DNA from: Paramacrobiotus metropolitanus | Taxonomy: Eukaryota; Tardigrada; Eutardigrada; Parachela; Macrobiotidae | DNA length: 64,000 nt | Direction: 5' to 3' | Assembly (NCBI RefSeq): GCF_019649055.1 | Contig: NW_026570245.1 | Location: 620,001-684,000 of the forward strand | In this document: one piece after another, positions 23,910 through 34,736 of the stretch | Numbering within the stretch: position 1 is the stretch's first letter | How the letters are laid out: every line of letters begins with the position of its first letter | The notes under the pieces: generated by a model | Databases searched by the model: none | What the model saw: only the letters and a program-made list of their open reading frames with translations | Told to the model about the DNA's origin: nothing | Position numbers and translations under genes: made by a program

Positions 23910-25328
23910 AACTATTTTCGCTTCCTTGAATGGAATCTTAATTCTGTGGATTTGCCTTTCGGACAAAACCCTGTTGTGCTCTGACGCCTCTGTGCAATGC
24001 CTAAAAACACCTACCATGTTTAGTGATTTTGTTTTTTTAATACTTCCGGATTTATTGTTTGCTATACTTCCCATCTTTACTGGTTGTACAGTATAGATTT
24101 TGTTTTGTGAATTAATAAAATGTTCAAGGATCTTGTTTGCGCACTTCAGTACTCGTATGGTTTTGACGTTCAAAGATTCGAGCCCCTTTGCGATGCTTGT
24201 CAAGTAGGACGTGATATCATTAATTTTATATGTGATGTGCGTAAAAGGTATTCATTTGTTCATGCTGTTTACTTCGTAAGTTTGTGTACTTTCTACTTTG
24301 TTAAGTGTTAACCCTAAATAAAGTACTTCTGTAGATATTATCATATTAGATACACAGTTGTAAATTTCGACTCGAGCGCTGGACATGTTGCAGTACACGG
24401 TGACTGTAGACCTAAATGTAGTTTATTTTTTATTACATATTTAACAACAGTATAAAACTGTAAATTTTAAAAGAGATTCAAAGAAATCACAATTTTAATG
24501 CACTTACGTTATTGGCGCAGTGCCGTGCACACCGCACTACAAAAACTTATATAAGTAAACCGCACGTAACGTTGCTGTGCAGTGTGCACTCAGCTTCGGC
24601 ACTGCACGCCACTGCTCGGCTCTGTGAGTGTGATCCACTGAGGCAGCGCCTCGCAATGTTGTTGCAAAAAGCTGCACTGCATTACGTTGGCGGGTAGATG
24701 TTGTGTAATCAGCGACATTTTCGCATCTAATGAGCCAAACGCTTTTCACACATGTTTCTCTAGCGTTTGTACAAATGGGCCGTGAGGCTAGCAGCATCTG
24801 ATTTCATCGTCGATGTTTATGCAAGGTTAACCAACAAACCAAAGCCAATGTGCAATTCAATGGCGTAATAGATACTCAGTTGTGCTCCATGACGGCCATT
24901 TTTATATGCTGCAGTCTGCAGACACCGTAGAGCCTGCTGACTGTCCCGAATCACGTATCACCGATCGCATTGCCGTCCATTGTCTGATGGCTAATCCAGT
25001 CTCAAGTCTGCTTTACAATTAGTTCTGTCCAGTTGTTTTTTTGCTTCGACAATCTGCCATCTGGAAAGCCGTGACAACCCACATTCGTCGAGTTGCAGTG
25101 TTGTGCTGAAGAGCGCAGCTGCTAGTTGGGACGAATTGTGGTTGCTCCTGTTTTGTTCCCCCTGGCTGCCATCATGCCTGACGTTCCCATGATCAAGGAT
25201 TTCGATCTTTTTGATCCGAAGACGGATGCTGATCTGATACAAATGGCGCTGCAGAGCCGTATGCTCTAGTCCCATCTGAACTGACCTTATAAAATGACAA
25301 TCTGCTATCCACACAACGGATATATATA

Positions 25329-25410
25329 TTGGGTGTCCGCCACCCGGGTTTCCGCGACAGCTCTCATCTCGGAGAACAAATCGTAACAAACCCGGGTGGC
25401 CGACACCCAA
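25329..25410. mobile_element. 82-bp miniature inverted-repeat element
   Basis: Ends TTGGGTGTCCGCCACCCGGG and on, 23 bp, matching as inverted repeats in 22 positions around a 36-bp core. I do not see a clear target duplication. A 17-bp piece of the same end recurs at 25992, so it is likely a repeat family. Confidence 0.65.
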
Positions 25411-25991
25411 GTAGACAACTTGTCCATCCTTTAAAAGTAAAATATGGAATCTACATAGTACTGCCGGGTCCCGGTTTTAGAGGGGCGGTAGTAGGATGCC
25501 TCTAAACTACCACAACCAATCATGGCGTTACTGGTTTGAATTTATAATTTAAAGGCTGATTAATCTGCAAAGCATCTGTAAGTTTTATGTTATTGGTAGT
25601 ATGTGTCTTTTTACTTTGTCCCTCATCCAGAATCCCTTAGAGCAAGCCCACATAGGCATCTGGTCGAGTCCTATTAGTACTGTATGACTGTGCTTAAAAA
25701 TCTCGATTGTCTGACTGCGATGGCCGAAACCATGCAATTAGGGTAATTCGGATTGGGTGCAGTTAATTTATTCAGTGCAACATCATTGTTAAAGATTTTT
25801 GTATCGTAATTTGGATGGAAAATAGCGCGGGTGATGCTGACATTCTAAAGTTGCAAGTTAATTTCCGTCATGTTGTCTTCAAATCTTTGTGCAAGTTATT
25901 CTGATGCATAATTCCTTTTCAAAAAATTTTTTAAACGGAAGATTTGCAATATTTCGGTTTGCCTGCTTTTTTACCTGCTCATGGGTGTGTA

Positions 25992-26008
25992 TTGGGTGTC
26001 CGCCACCC
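25992..26008. repeat. Solo end of the 82-bp element family
   Basis: TTGGGTGTCCGCCACCC repeats the terminal sequence of the 25.33 kb element exactly but has no partner end. It lies next to the breakpoint of the UGT start duplication. Confidence 0.6.
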
Positions 26009-26036
26009 AGTATAGAGCATAGACGCCCTTTGCTGG

Positions 26037-26252
26037 ATTTCTCATCCTCCGGATGGATGGATGGATGGATTTCTCATCCTCCGGAGTGATTTCGCTCTTC
26101 TTTCGAATATGTTCCACGGCAGCTTTGCAGATGACAAAGGTGACTTGATGATTACGCGCTGCCAGTTTTCGGGCCAATCCCACCATCGGGATGGTGTGTC
26201 CGAATCCCGGGATGGAAATCAACAGAAAATGTTTTGTGATGTTTTGGGCCAT
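26037..26252 (-). pseudogene. Truncated UGT copy, first 61 codons only
   Basis: Starts with ATG at 26252 and reads like UGT copy 1 (IPGFGHTIPMVGLARKLAAR) up to about residue 61 (SEITPEDEK). The similarity then stops at a GGAT short repeat flanked by two copies of GATTTCTCATCCTCCGGA. No catalytic C-terminal domain follows, so it is not a working enzyme. Its promoter region is still well conserved with copy 1. Confidence 0.9.
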
Positions 26253-26880
26253 GGTATGCACTTTAGCGCTTAAACGGGAAATGGTACCGATGCTGCTAGC
26301 GGTCTGACTGCTAACTCTTGAGAAGTCACACTGGCAAGATCTGGAGCAACGTTGCAGTAAGACTGCTGATATATAAACGAGAAAGTTCGGCATCGCCGAC
26401 ACGTGCACTGATAAGATAAGCACTGTAATTGTTTGGAAATGCTAATTAATTGAAATAATACGATCGCATGCTGTAACAGATAATGGATTACTAGCTAGTC
26501 GGTGTACAAGCTGCTGCCATATCTTTCTCGCATTCATTATAATTTGATCGAATCATGAGCCAATAATTTGTCGAGTGCAACTCGCGATTAAAATTGTCTG
26601 AAGATGGCCTGGGTTCTGCAGAGTGAGCATCAAAATAATTAACGAAAGGGGTTTCTACTAATTTGTTATACAAGCACAATACAATACAATGCCCGACCAA
26701 TTAGATTTTAGTACTGTAGTTTTGCACATAAGAAAGAATTAATTAGTTTGTAAAAGAACTAGGTATACAAATTTCATAAACGTTTAAGTTCAGTTTGGTT
26801 CACTCATACGTATTACGACGTTGATATATTGTGATGACTGTTGAACTAGTAATCCACTAGCATGAAGTAGAAAAACCTTT
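26253..26880. repeat. Duplicated UGT promoter region
   Basis: Diverged copy of about 1873-2650, in the same orientation relative to its UGT start, with small indels throughout. The E-box and double GATA block (26400-26420) is kept. It shows that a segment of roughly 0.85 kb was copied 24 kb away. Confidence 0.8.
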
Positions 26881-27167
26881 TTAAGGTGAAGGTTAGGCAA
26901 TTAATTACAAAAAGTCAGTAAATGTTTTGGAGCATGTATCCAGTTAGAAAATGTGTAACCCACATTTTAAAAAAATCCGGCTCGAAAACAATGGATTCTT
27001 GACTTCAAACGTAAACAAAACATTTTCAGACTCTAGCACGACAGGCGAGTGTTATCCCCTGAGACGGATCTGAGCTGCGCAGCTGCAATGTTTGGACCAT
27101 AGTACGAACATTCAACACATTTCAACACAACACAAATACTATGTTATATAACAAACTGCACCATTAC
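26881..27167. other. Flank left of the nested elements
   Basis: No gene or repeat recognised. It ends with CACTGA, one copy of the target duplication of element A. Confidence 0.5.
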
Positions 27168-27219
27168 CACTGATATGACGAGCCGTTCGTGCAAAAAGGT
27201 TTTATGTATGTTATGTTAC

Positions 27220-27519
27220 TGTTAGAATTTATATTATGATATTATTATAGTCACGGGAACAGAAACCGGAAGCATCGCACACACTGGTGTTGTTCTGTTC
27301 TTGTTCTGTTCATCAACGTTATACAAGCAGGTTGCTTATATACCACACGGTACATTCATGATATTAGTAAGTTACTGCACCTTAACATCTGATAAACAAG
27401 GGGATTGGTGACCTGGGTGCACCGTACACTCATGGATCAGTTAGTAAGACAATGGTCATAGTTCACAAGTAGGTGACACATTATGAGTGTATATTATATT
27501 GGTAATATAATTTCTAACA
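27220..27519 (-). repeat. 3' LTR of the gag-only element
   Basis: 300 bp, TG...CA ends, same length and apparently same sequence as the 5' LTR. Confidence 0.95.
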
Positions 27520-27597
27520 CCCCCCTTCACCCAGCGCGCCATATCCACTGAAATGGACACTGGTTCCAAAGGTTCTTGATTCGGATCCTTGATATCT

Positions 27598-28527
27598 TTA
27601 CATTGATTCTCTCACGCGTTCACGTCGGCAATACTGGGCTTTATGTCCAACGATTCCACAGTTGGCACAAGCAGGACAGGTTGGGCACTGTCTGGTCGTA
27701 TGTCCTTCCATTCCGCAGTAGTTACACTGGAACTGGTCGGTTTGATCGGTTTGATCGGTTAGATCGGTCGGTCGGTTAGATCGGTTAGATCGGTTCATAA
27801 GGTCAGATCGGTCGGATCGGTTAGATCGGTCGGATCGGTTAGATCGGTTCGGATTCTCTCTTTCTCTCTGATTAAAGCTGGAATAGGCTGATCCAAAAGG
27901 TCCTTTAGGATATCCACGATTTCCTTCTTGATTCTTGATCAACTGTTCGGTTAACATCAGCTTTTCACGGAAGACGCTCATCCTCGGATCGGGGCCGGCC
28001 ATCATGTTCCATGATGCCACAAAGGGTCCGTATTCAACTGGCAGGCTGGTCAGTGTTTTCGAAATCAGCCACTCATCGCTGGTTTTCACGGCTTTACCGC
28101 ATGCGTCGATCTTCGATGCCAATACGTGCAGCGTTGACATGAAGGTGTTAACATCGTCGTTATCCTTCCACTTCAGTCCGAAAAACTCGGTCATCGCGGT
28201 CATTAAGTCGCATCCAGTTTTCGGCTCCCTTAACTCTTTAATCCGATCCAGAATTTCTGCTGACGTTGCCCAATCGCGTACCTGATTAAAGGTAACATCG
28301 TCAAGCGTTGCGCGCAGAATGCTTCTTGCTTTTCCGTCTCCGGATATCCATTTATTATAAGCGGCATGTTTCTTTTCGTCTGCTGGGTCATCTCTTGGCA
28401 TCTTGTTGCTTCCATCCACAATGCTCCACACGCCTCCTCCAGTTAAGACATCCTCCAGCTGGACTCTCCACCGGGCGTAATTCGAGCCATTTAGCTCCGT
28501 GACTTTCAGTGACTTTAGGGTTGCCAT
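27598..28527 (-). CDS. gag: Copia-like Gag polyprotein of the TR-GAG element
   Basis: From the ATG at 28527, about 309 residues. It starts with the Copia Gag pattern LNGSNYARWRVQLEDVL (about residues 11-27), followed by the helical UBN2/Gag domain (KARSILRATLDD, LPVEYGPFVASW). It has an Arg/Ser/Asn/Asp repeat region (RSDRSNRSD) and ends with two perfect CX2CX4HX4C zinc knuckles, CNYCGMEGHTTRQC and CANCGIVGHKAQYC. It packages the element RNA into virus-like particles. The frame continues a few codons upstream from a GTG, but ATG is the natural start. The frame is intact with no stops, as expected for an active non-autonomous family. Confidence 0.92.
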   Translation of the reverse strand: MATLKSLKVTELNGSNYARWRVQLEDVLTGGGVWSIVDGSNKMPRDDPADEKKHAAYNKWISGDGKARSILRATLDDVTFNQVRDWATSAEILDRIKELREPKTGCDLMTAMTEFFGLKWKDNDDVNTFMSTLHVLASKIDACGKAVKTSDEWLISKTLTSLPVEYGPFVASWNMMAGPDPRMSVFREKLMLTEQLIKNQEGNRGYPKGPFGSAYSSFNQRERENPNRSNRSDRSNRSDRSDLMNRSNRSNRPTDLTDQTDQTDQFQCNYCGMEGHTTRQCPTCPACANCGIVGHKAQYCRRERVRESM

Positions 28528-28606
28528 CTTGGTGTCCGTAACAGTAACAGTAGTAAACCACTTCACTAATAAGACACGGCAGATACAACTTCCTGCTTAG
28601 AGACAA

Positions 28607-28621
28607 GCAGGTCTCATAATC
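28607..28621 (-). promoter_or_regulatory. Primer binding site, half-tRNA-Met type
   Basis: Directly beside the 5' LTR the minus strand reads GATTATGAGACCTGC. Its complement, GCAGGTCTCATAATC, looks like the anticodon arm (CAT anticodon) of an elongator tRNA-Met, not a tRNA 3' end. Copia of Drosophila is known to prime from a tRNA-Met cut in the anticodon loop; use of the same mode here is inference from the match. Confidence 0.6.
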
Positions 28622-28921
28622 TGTTAGAATTTATATTATGATATTATTATAGTCACGGGAACAGAAACCGGAAGCATCGCACACACTGGTGTTGTTCTGT
28701 TCTTGTTCTGTTCATCAACGTTATACAAGCAGGTTGCTTATATACCACACGGTACATTCATGATATTAGTAAGTTACTGCACCTTAACATCTGATAAACA
28801 AGGGGATTGGTGACCTGGGTGCACCGTACACTCATGGATCAGTTAGTAAGACAATGGTCATAGTTCACAAGTAGGTGACACATTATGAGTGTATATTATA
28901 TTGGTAATATAATTTCTAACA
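28622..28921 (-). repeat. 5' LTR of the gag-only element
   Basis: 300 bp, TG...CA ends, followed outside by the second copy of GTTAC. Confidence 0.95.
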
Positions 28922-28926
28922 GTTAC

Positions 28927-30532
28927 TTATGTTATGCTTGTTATGATTGTCATGTTACTTGTGTTACGCTTGTTATGTATGTTATCTACTTATGTTGCGT
29001 TTGTTATGAATGTTACTGTACACAGGATACTATTTTATGCTTGATTTCAAATTATTTCTAATCATGACATTTACTAGTGTCATGGTTAGAAATAAATTCA
29101 CTGGAGCAAAGTGTTAGTAAAGTGATAGCTAGACACTAAAAGATTTATTACAATTATTCTGATTTAATTGGATCAAAAGTAATGACTCATGCCGAGCGAC
29201 TGTTGTTAAATAGTTAGAAATTCAACAGTATATCTAAAACTTCGTATACTGTCTAGGAGACCCTGACAATTTTAATAAATTTGTAAAAATGGCATGAGAA
29301 CGTCTGCTTCACTTACTTCCGTCGGTGGACGAAAACTGGAAGGGTGTACGAAAGTACGAACGAATCGAAACGCAGAAAGAGCCAACCCACAGGTCATACC
29401 AGTGTTTAGGTATCATTAATCAGGGCTGCTGCGTAAACGGAAATTGCAGGACCCGCTATTGCTGTTACTAATGTTCGGTGACTAGGACAACGTGATCTCT
29501 GTTGCTCGTTATCACTACACTTTCCTTGCTGCCGACTGAATCAAAAATAAAAAAATTATCAAAACATCGAAAAATTCACACTTATTTATCTACCGACCAA
29601 GCCTACTGATTACTGAACTAAGAATATTATAGTTGGTTTCCACGTACCAGTACCAGTACCACGTTTCCTCGATCAAAATTGGTTTCCACGTACCAGTTAA
29701 GCCAGTTATTAAAAAGTAGCGAAGCGTAATAATTAGAAACTTAGCACCGCTGACCGCTCTCCGATTATTAGTCGTGCTACTAACTATTTTGTTTCACATA
29801 AAATGAACCGATCAGTTATATACTCGTAATGCTGTTTTCTGATTAGAGCAACCTAACTGAAGCTACGAACAGCGCCTAATCATACAATGTAAAAACAAAC
29901 ACACAAACCAGCTTCAAAAATAAATGAATAAGAATTAATTTTCAAGGAACTGACTGTAGATCACAAGAGCATCTGAGGCGAAGCCGAAGATGACTCTTGT
30001 TTGCACCGAGCGGGAAGCGCGAGGTGCTGCAATTAACTGATCGTCAAGGACTCAAGAGCATAATTTTGCCTGACGCCACGAAGAGCGTACGTAACACTTT
30101 TCCAATTCCACAATCCCAGTACCATTTCCCAGTGGTATTAGCGCTCGCGCTCGTGCAGTAATGTGGTTAACAACCACCGCTAGTAGTAATTTGCACCGAG
30201 CGCGAAGCGCGAGGTGCTGCAATTAACTGATCGTCAAGAGCATAAATTTGTCTGACGCCACGAAGAGCGTACGTAACACTTTTCCAATTCCACAATCCCA
30301 ATACCATTTCCCCGTGGTATTAGCGCTCGCGCTCGTGCAATAGTGGTTAACAACCACCGCTAGTATAATATAAAGAATTTAACATTTAGTATAATATAAA
30401 GAATTTAATATAAAGAATGAAACACAAAACAGTATTATGCGTTGCATTGCGTTATTAACGTACATAACATACATAACAAGCGTAACATGAGTAACATGGT
30501 TACATGGCAATCATAACAAGCATATCATAAGG
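28927..30532. other. Interior of element A, non-coding
   Basis: After the subterminal GTTATG-rich arm (to about 29030) comes AT-rich unique sequence, then a 190-bp tandem duplication at 30.0-30.37 kb, then the other arm (30.43-30.53 kb). No open frame of note. Confidence 0.6.
30000..30366. repeat. Tandem duplication inside element A, about 185-bp unit
   Basis: Two head-to-tail copies each begin TTTGCACCGAGCG and contain a GCGCGAGGTGC hairpin, TGACGCCACGAAGAGCGTAC and the palindrome GTGGTTAACAACCAC. The copies differ by a few substitutions and small indels. Confidence 0.85.
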
Positions 30533-33500
30533 GGCCAGGGTCAAAAAGAGGGAGGAATTTTGAGAGGGAGGGATTTCTGCGTGGTCAAAAAGAGGGAGGA
30601 ATTTCTGAAGCGAGGGAGGGAGGAATTTTGATATGGTCAAAAAGAGGGAGGAATTTTTTCGAAGTTCAAATGAAGTACTTAGGGACCTTGAACCCAGGTC
30701 TCCGAGGTCGCCACCAAGATTTTCTCATTATATACACAGTTTGAAGGGCTGAGTCGAACTAAAGTGCTCGGGGACCATCGAACCCGGGTCCCTGAGGTCG
30801 CCACCACGATATGCCGCAGATATGCACTGTTTGCTTTTCTGAGTCGAATTGAAGTGCTCCGGGACCTCTGAACCGCGTCCCTCGTATCTGCAATTATGTT
30901 TTAACACATTTCTAAATATAAATTTTTGATTATTCTAAAATTATGTCTGCTGATATTTCTTTACGTATCTCTACAATTTATAAATATTTTTGAATATTTC
31001 TAAATATTTCTCTAAATATCTCCAAGTATTTCTAAAGTTTTAAAAACCTATTAATTTTTTGGTTACCGGATGTCCAGATTGGGTTATAGTATCTGAATAT
31101 ATCTACAAACTGAACTTCCGCTCGTAAATATTTTGCATTTTATTATATAAAAACCTCAATTCTTAAGCACAAAAATGCTTTACACCTAAATACCTAAGCA
31201 TGCAAGATTTTTTATTCTCTAGAAACTTCACTTTTTATTTCTTTAAGATTGTTTAAGACGTTAAGAAACCCAACCAACAAATAACTTAACAGCCACATAG
31301 ATAACTAAATCTTCGAACACCAGAATATCAAATTCAGTGCATATACAGTACTTATATCAAATAGCTAAAAACGAAGACATCTGAATAGTTCAATATAAAT
31401 GCCAAAATAACCTTGGATGTGCAGATTTATTTATCTCAAAAAGCTTAAGCTCGAAGTAAATAAAATGCCTCATCTCGATTTAACAATACATACTACCATC
31501 TAATACATAAAAAGGCTCATTATCTAAAGCTAAATCTAAGTAGCTAATAGCTACTAGCTTGGTACTAGCTACATCAAATCCACTTTAGCACTGGTCGGGT
31601 ACAATAGCCAAAACTCAGCACGAATATTATCTGAGGCGCTAATTTTGTTTTCAAAAATTCTGCGCAAAAACACCGCTATATCAGTTCAAACGAATTAATT
31701 TTCTTATATATGTCGTATCATCCATCTGAACAGGATGAGTTATGCAATGATGAAAAGCGATTCGTAACAGAACCTAACTGCCAGTTCTGCTGAATAAAAA
31801 TGAGATAAAACACAGTCGAAGTAAAATAAAATAAAATTTAAAATTGTTCTGGCTTAATATTTTTTTTTGTTTTAAAAACCCAAAATTTTAAAGTAATTCA
31901 CGAATTTTGAAACGGAAATTAAATTATTCCTCTTAACCTTCCAATTATTGCCCAAATCAAAATCACTTTATCTGAAATTCTATTTAAAAAATTTTTATTT
32001 TCTCGTTCAATTCAAATTAAAATTTGCACTTTCGAATAAAATCCTAAATTTTCGTTGTTAATTAAATAGCAGTTGTTTCAAAAGCACTATGCAGTTAAAT
32101 TTTAAAACAGAAACTAAAATAATTATATATTATTTCTTGGATAATTCTGCATCTGGATTATTCATTAGTAAAACACTATAGTCAAAGTAAATTGGAAACA
32201 CGCGATACCGGGAAGAAAGTACGATGAATGCAAATCTTCGACAACAAAACTTTGATGATGCTGCTTACCGAAGTTACACAACATGATGTTAATCGTTTTT
32301 CCATAGTGCTTCGAAATTATTTTGAAGAAACCGTAGAAAATTAGAGTCTGACGTACGGTTCATTTTTTGTGCGCAATAACCGGTCATGGAGATTTCACGC
32401 AAAAGCGGCGGAACCAAAGTTTTGGTATTTTTTCCAAGCTTAAAATAATTTTTTTGATGTCTGAAATTCGTTAAAGGACAAAAAAAATTGCTAGATAAGT
32501 TGTTTGGTTTAAAAACAATTCACATACTTAGCGCATTTACAAGTACGATTTTAACAAGGTGGTTCATAATGAGAATTTACTCAAATTAGATCTACAACTA
32601 CGGTAAAATCCTTATCTACAACGCTAATTCTGCAGCTTCAGCGCTCACGTTTTAATGCTTAATGCATTCGTGCCTTATAAATTTTAAATTAAAAACCGCC
32701 GCCCGCTTGGCCTATGGGCGTATGAGACCTTATATTTTGGAGATACTACATATTGTATGAGATTTCAATGAGTTTAATAACAAACCGGCACATCAAAACG
32801 TCTCATTATGAAACACTGTGTCAAGCGTTGTTGTGTTACAATGTGTCATTCGTAGATTAAGGAAATGCGCTGTTGATTTGCGTTAAAAAATCAGTGTTTC
32901 AAAGATTTATTGCCGTTTTCGCCAGAGTTCATTTTTCCACTGCAATTTTAGAATCGAAACAATGATAAAATAGAAAAGATCTAATATAATATGAATTTAT
33001 GATCCAAAGCTTGCGGTAACCATTGAGAAATTTGATCTAAAAGTGGTGTTCGAATTGCGCTCTACAGCCGCATTACATAAAGTAATTTGAATAAAGCATA
33101 TTCAGCAGGGATGAAAACGCAGAGGTTCTAGTTAAATAAAATTCGCCATGCTATGTATTGGGATACTTAAAAATTTAGGTATTTTGAAGTAAAATGCCAG
33201 TTTTTAAAAACCTTGTTTTATTAATCAGTTTTATATTTACCGTATTTTATTTTTGAAATTTATTTAACAACTATGATCACGATTTTTACGTTTACGTTTT
33301 GTAATACAAAATGGCAGAGCTATTGAGAGGTAGAAATATTTAAAAATGTACGTATAAATGCAATGAACAATTAAAAATGTAATTAGAATATTTAAAATAT
33401 ATTCAGAATGCATCAAGATATAATTACATATATATGAACCTACTGAAAAATACCACTAAGCATATTCGGAAATATCTAGAAATATATGTAAAACTTTAAA

Positions 33501-34493
33501 AATATATTAAGAAAAATGTAGAAATATAATAAAAAAATTCATAGAAATTATGAGAAACATTAAAAAAAAATTTTGATAAATATCTAGAAGTATTGAGAAA
33601 TATTTACAAATTGTAGAGATATGTACAGAAATATCAGAAAACTTAATTTTAGAATAATCAGAAATATATTCAGAAATGGGGTAAGACATATTTACAGATA
33701 TACTTTCAACTGCCGAAAAATATGTTGAAATGTAGTTAGGAATATGTCGAAAAATATCTAGGATATCTAGAAATATATTTAGGAATACGTAGAAATATAA
33801 TGAGAAATTTTATTGAAAATAATTAGAAACAATCAGAAATTTTTAGAAACATTTCTGAATGTTTAGAAATATTCCCAGTTTCTACGTCTTCCAGCAGTGG
33901 TTTGATAAAGCACATCAACAACAAACAACAACAGCTAGTCGAAACAACTAGCAGAATAAAGCAATTGCAAAGTACGGCTGCGTTTCTCTGCATATAAAAT
34001 ATATATCGTTTGGGCGGCTTGGAGGACGCGGGTCCGAGACCCCCAGCATTTCACTTCGACTCAGCACAGCAAAATGTGCATATGTGGTACGTATCGTGGT
34101 GGCAACCTCAGGGACCCAGTTCGGGGTCCCCGAGTACTTTAATTCGACTCAGCATGCCAAACTGTATAGGAATCACCATGAAAATCGGAGGCGACTCAAA
34201 AGTCACGTGGCGACCTAAAGGTCACTGGTACTTCCCTTTCATCGAACCCTCAACATGTCTTGAATTAGAACGCGGGCTCGCTTCGCTCGCCTGCTGGATG
34301 AAAAAATCTCGGTGGCGACCTCGGAGACCTGGGTTCGAGGTCCCTAAGTACTTCATTTGAACTTCGAAAAAATTCCTCCCTCTTTTTGACCATATCAAAA
34401 TTCTTCCCTCCCTCCCTTCAGAAATTTCTCCCTCTTTTTGACCACGCAGAAATTCCTCCCTCTCAAAATTCCTCACTCTTTTTGACCCTGGCA
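30533..34493. mobile_element. Element B: long-foldback DNA element
   Basis: Begins GGCCAGGGTCAAAAAGAGGG and ends with the reverse complement, allowing one mismatch at the last base. The ends are arrays of units like GTCAAAAAGAGGGAGGAATTT, followed by 100-bp units containing GAGGTCGCCACCA. Inverted similarity reaches inward to about 31.06 kb on the left and begins near 33.5 kb on the right. The target duplication is TCATAAGG (30525-30532) against TCATAGG (34494-34500), 8 bp with one base lost. It sits inside the right arm of element A. No protein is encoded; the 3.9-kb length is mostly arms plus AT-rich filler. Confidence 0.85.
31061..33330. other. AT-rich core of element B, non-coding
   Basis: About 2.3 kb of AT-rich sequence without open frames or recognised motifs. 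Beyond 33.33 kb the sequence becomes GAAATAT-rich and pairs with the left arm. Confidence 0.6.
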
Positions 34494-34552
34494 TCATAGG
34501 CCACATAACATACATGAAAACCTTTTTGCACGAACGGCTCGTCATACACTGA

Positions 34553-34736
34553 CAATAGCAAAATCGATGCTGATGCTGATGCATCAGCTGCATGTATTCC
34601 CCTGCACACGCCACAAAGACGGATTGCAACCAGCAGGGCCTAGTGGGTCAAGGGGCGGCGCTTATCCTATCCTTGGCAGCGGCTACTCTGCGCAACGGCC
34701 TAATCTGCAGCCTAACGGTCAACTATAAAATACTGG
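34553..34736. other. Host sequence between element A and the membrane protein gene
   Basis: Short non-coding stretch with a GATGCT triplet repeat next to the target duplication. No feature beyond a possible promoter. Confidence 0.4.

Larger units (their letters stand above)
23910..26036. other. Non-coding region downstream of Rab18
   Basis: Contains the Rab18 3' UTR with AATAAA at about 24114, then sequence without a supportable gene. The 24.50-24.80 kb part is rich in GTGCAGTG-like words of unclear meaning. The only clear structure is the 82-bp inverted-repeat element at 25.33 kb and its half-copy at 25.99 kb. Confidence 0.5.
27220..28921 (-). mobile_element. Gag-only LTR retroelement (TR-GAG type, Copia-like)
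   Basis: Two 300-bp LTRs (27220-27519 and 28622-28921) starting TG and ending CA, identical as far as I can see, enclose one gag gene and nothing else. GTTAC is duplicated at 27215-27219 and 28922-28926, the 5-bp size usual for LTR elements. Reading the minus strand, the primer site next to the 5' LTR is GATTATGAGACCTGC, and a purine tract GAAGGGGGG precedes the 3' LTR. There is no protease, integrase or RT, so it depends on enzymes from a full-length relative. Identical LTRs mean recent insertion. Confidence 0.95.
27174..34546. mobile_element. Element A: inverted-end DNA element hosting two other elements
   Basis: The left end begins TATGACGAGCCGTTCGTGCA and the right end is its reverse complement. 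The inverted match continues inward for over 120 bp (GTTATG/GTTAC-rich) once the two inserted elements are removed: 28922-29010 pairs with 30440-30530 plus 34501-34546. CACTGA is duplicated directly outside both ends (27168-27173 and 34547-34552), a 6-bp target duplication. Without the inserts it is about 1.7 kb and has no coding capacity, so it would need a transposase from elsewhere. The superfamily is not determined. Confidence 0.85.

Noticed and set aside
24500-24800. GTGCAGTG-rich stretch as a possible element
   Set aside because: Inverted matches are short and irregular; no ends or duplication could be defined.
34010-34360. Open frame starting near the right arm of element B
   Set aside because: It lies wholly inside the inverted arm and is repeated, in mirror, on the left; not a gene.
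27168-34552. 6-bp duplication of element A as a sign of a Polinton/Maverick
   Set aside because: No polymerase, integrase or capsid genes, and the ends do not start with AG; size without inserts is only about 1.7 kb.
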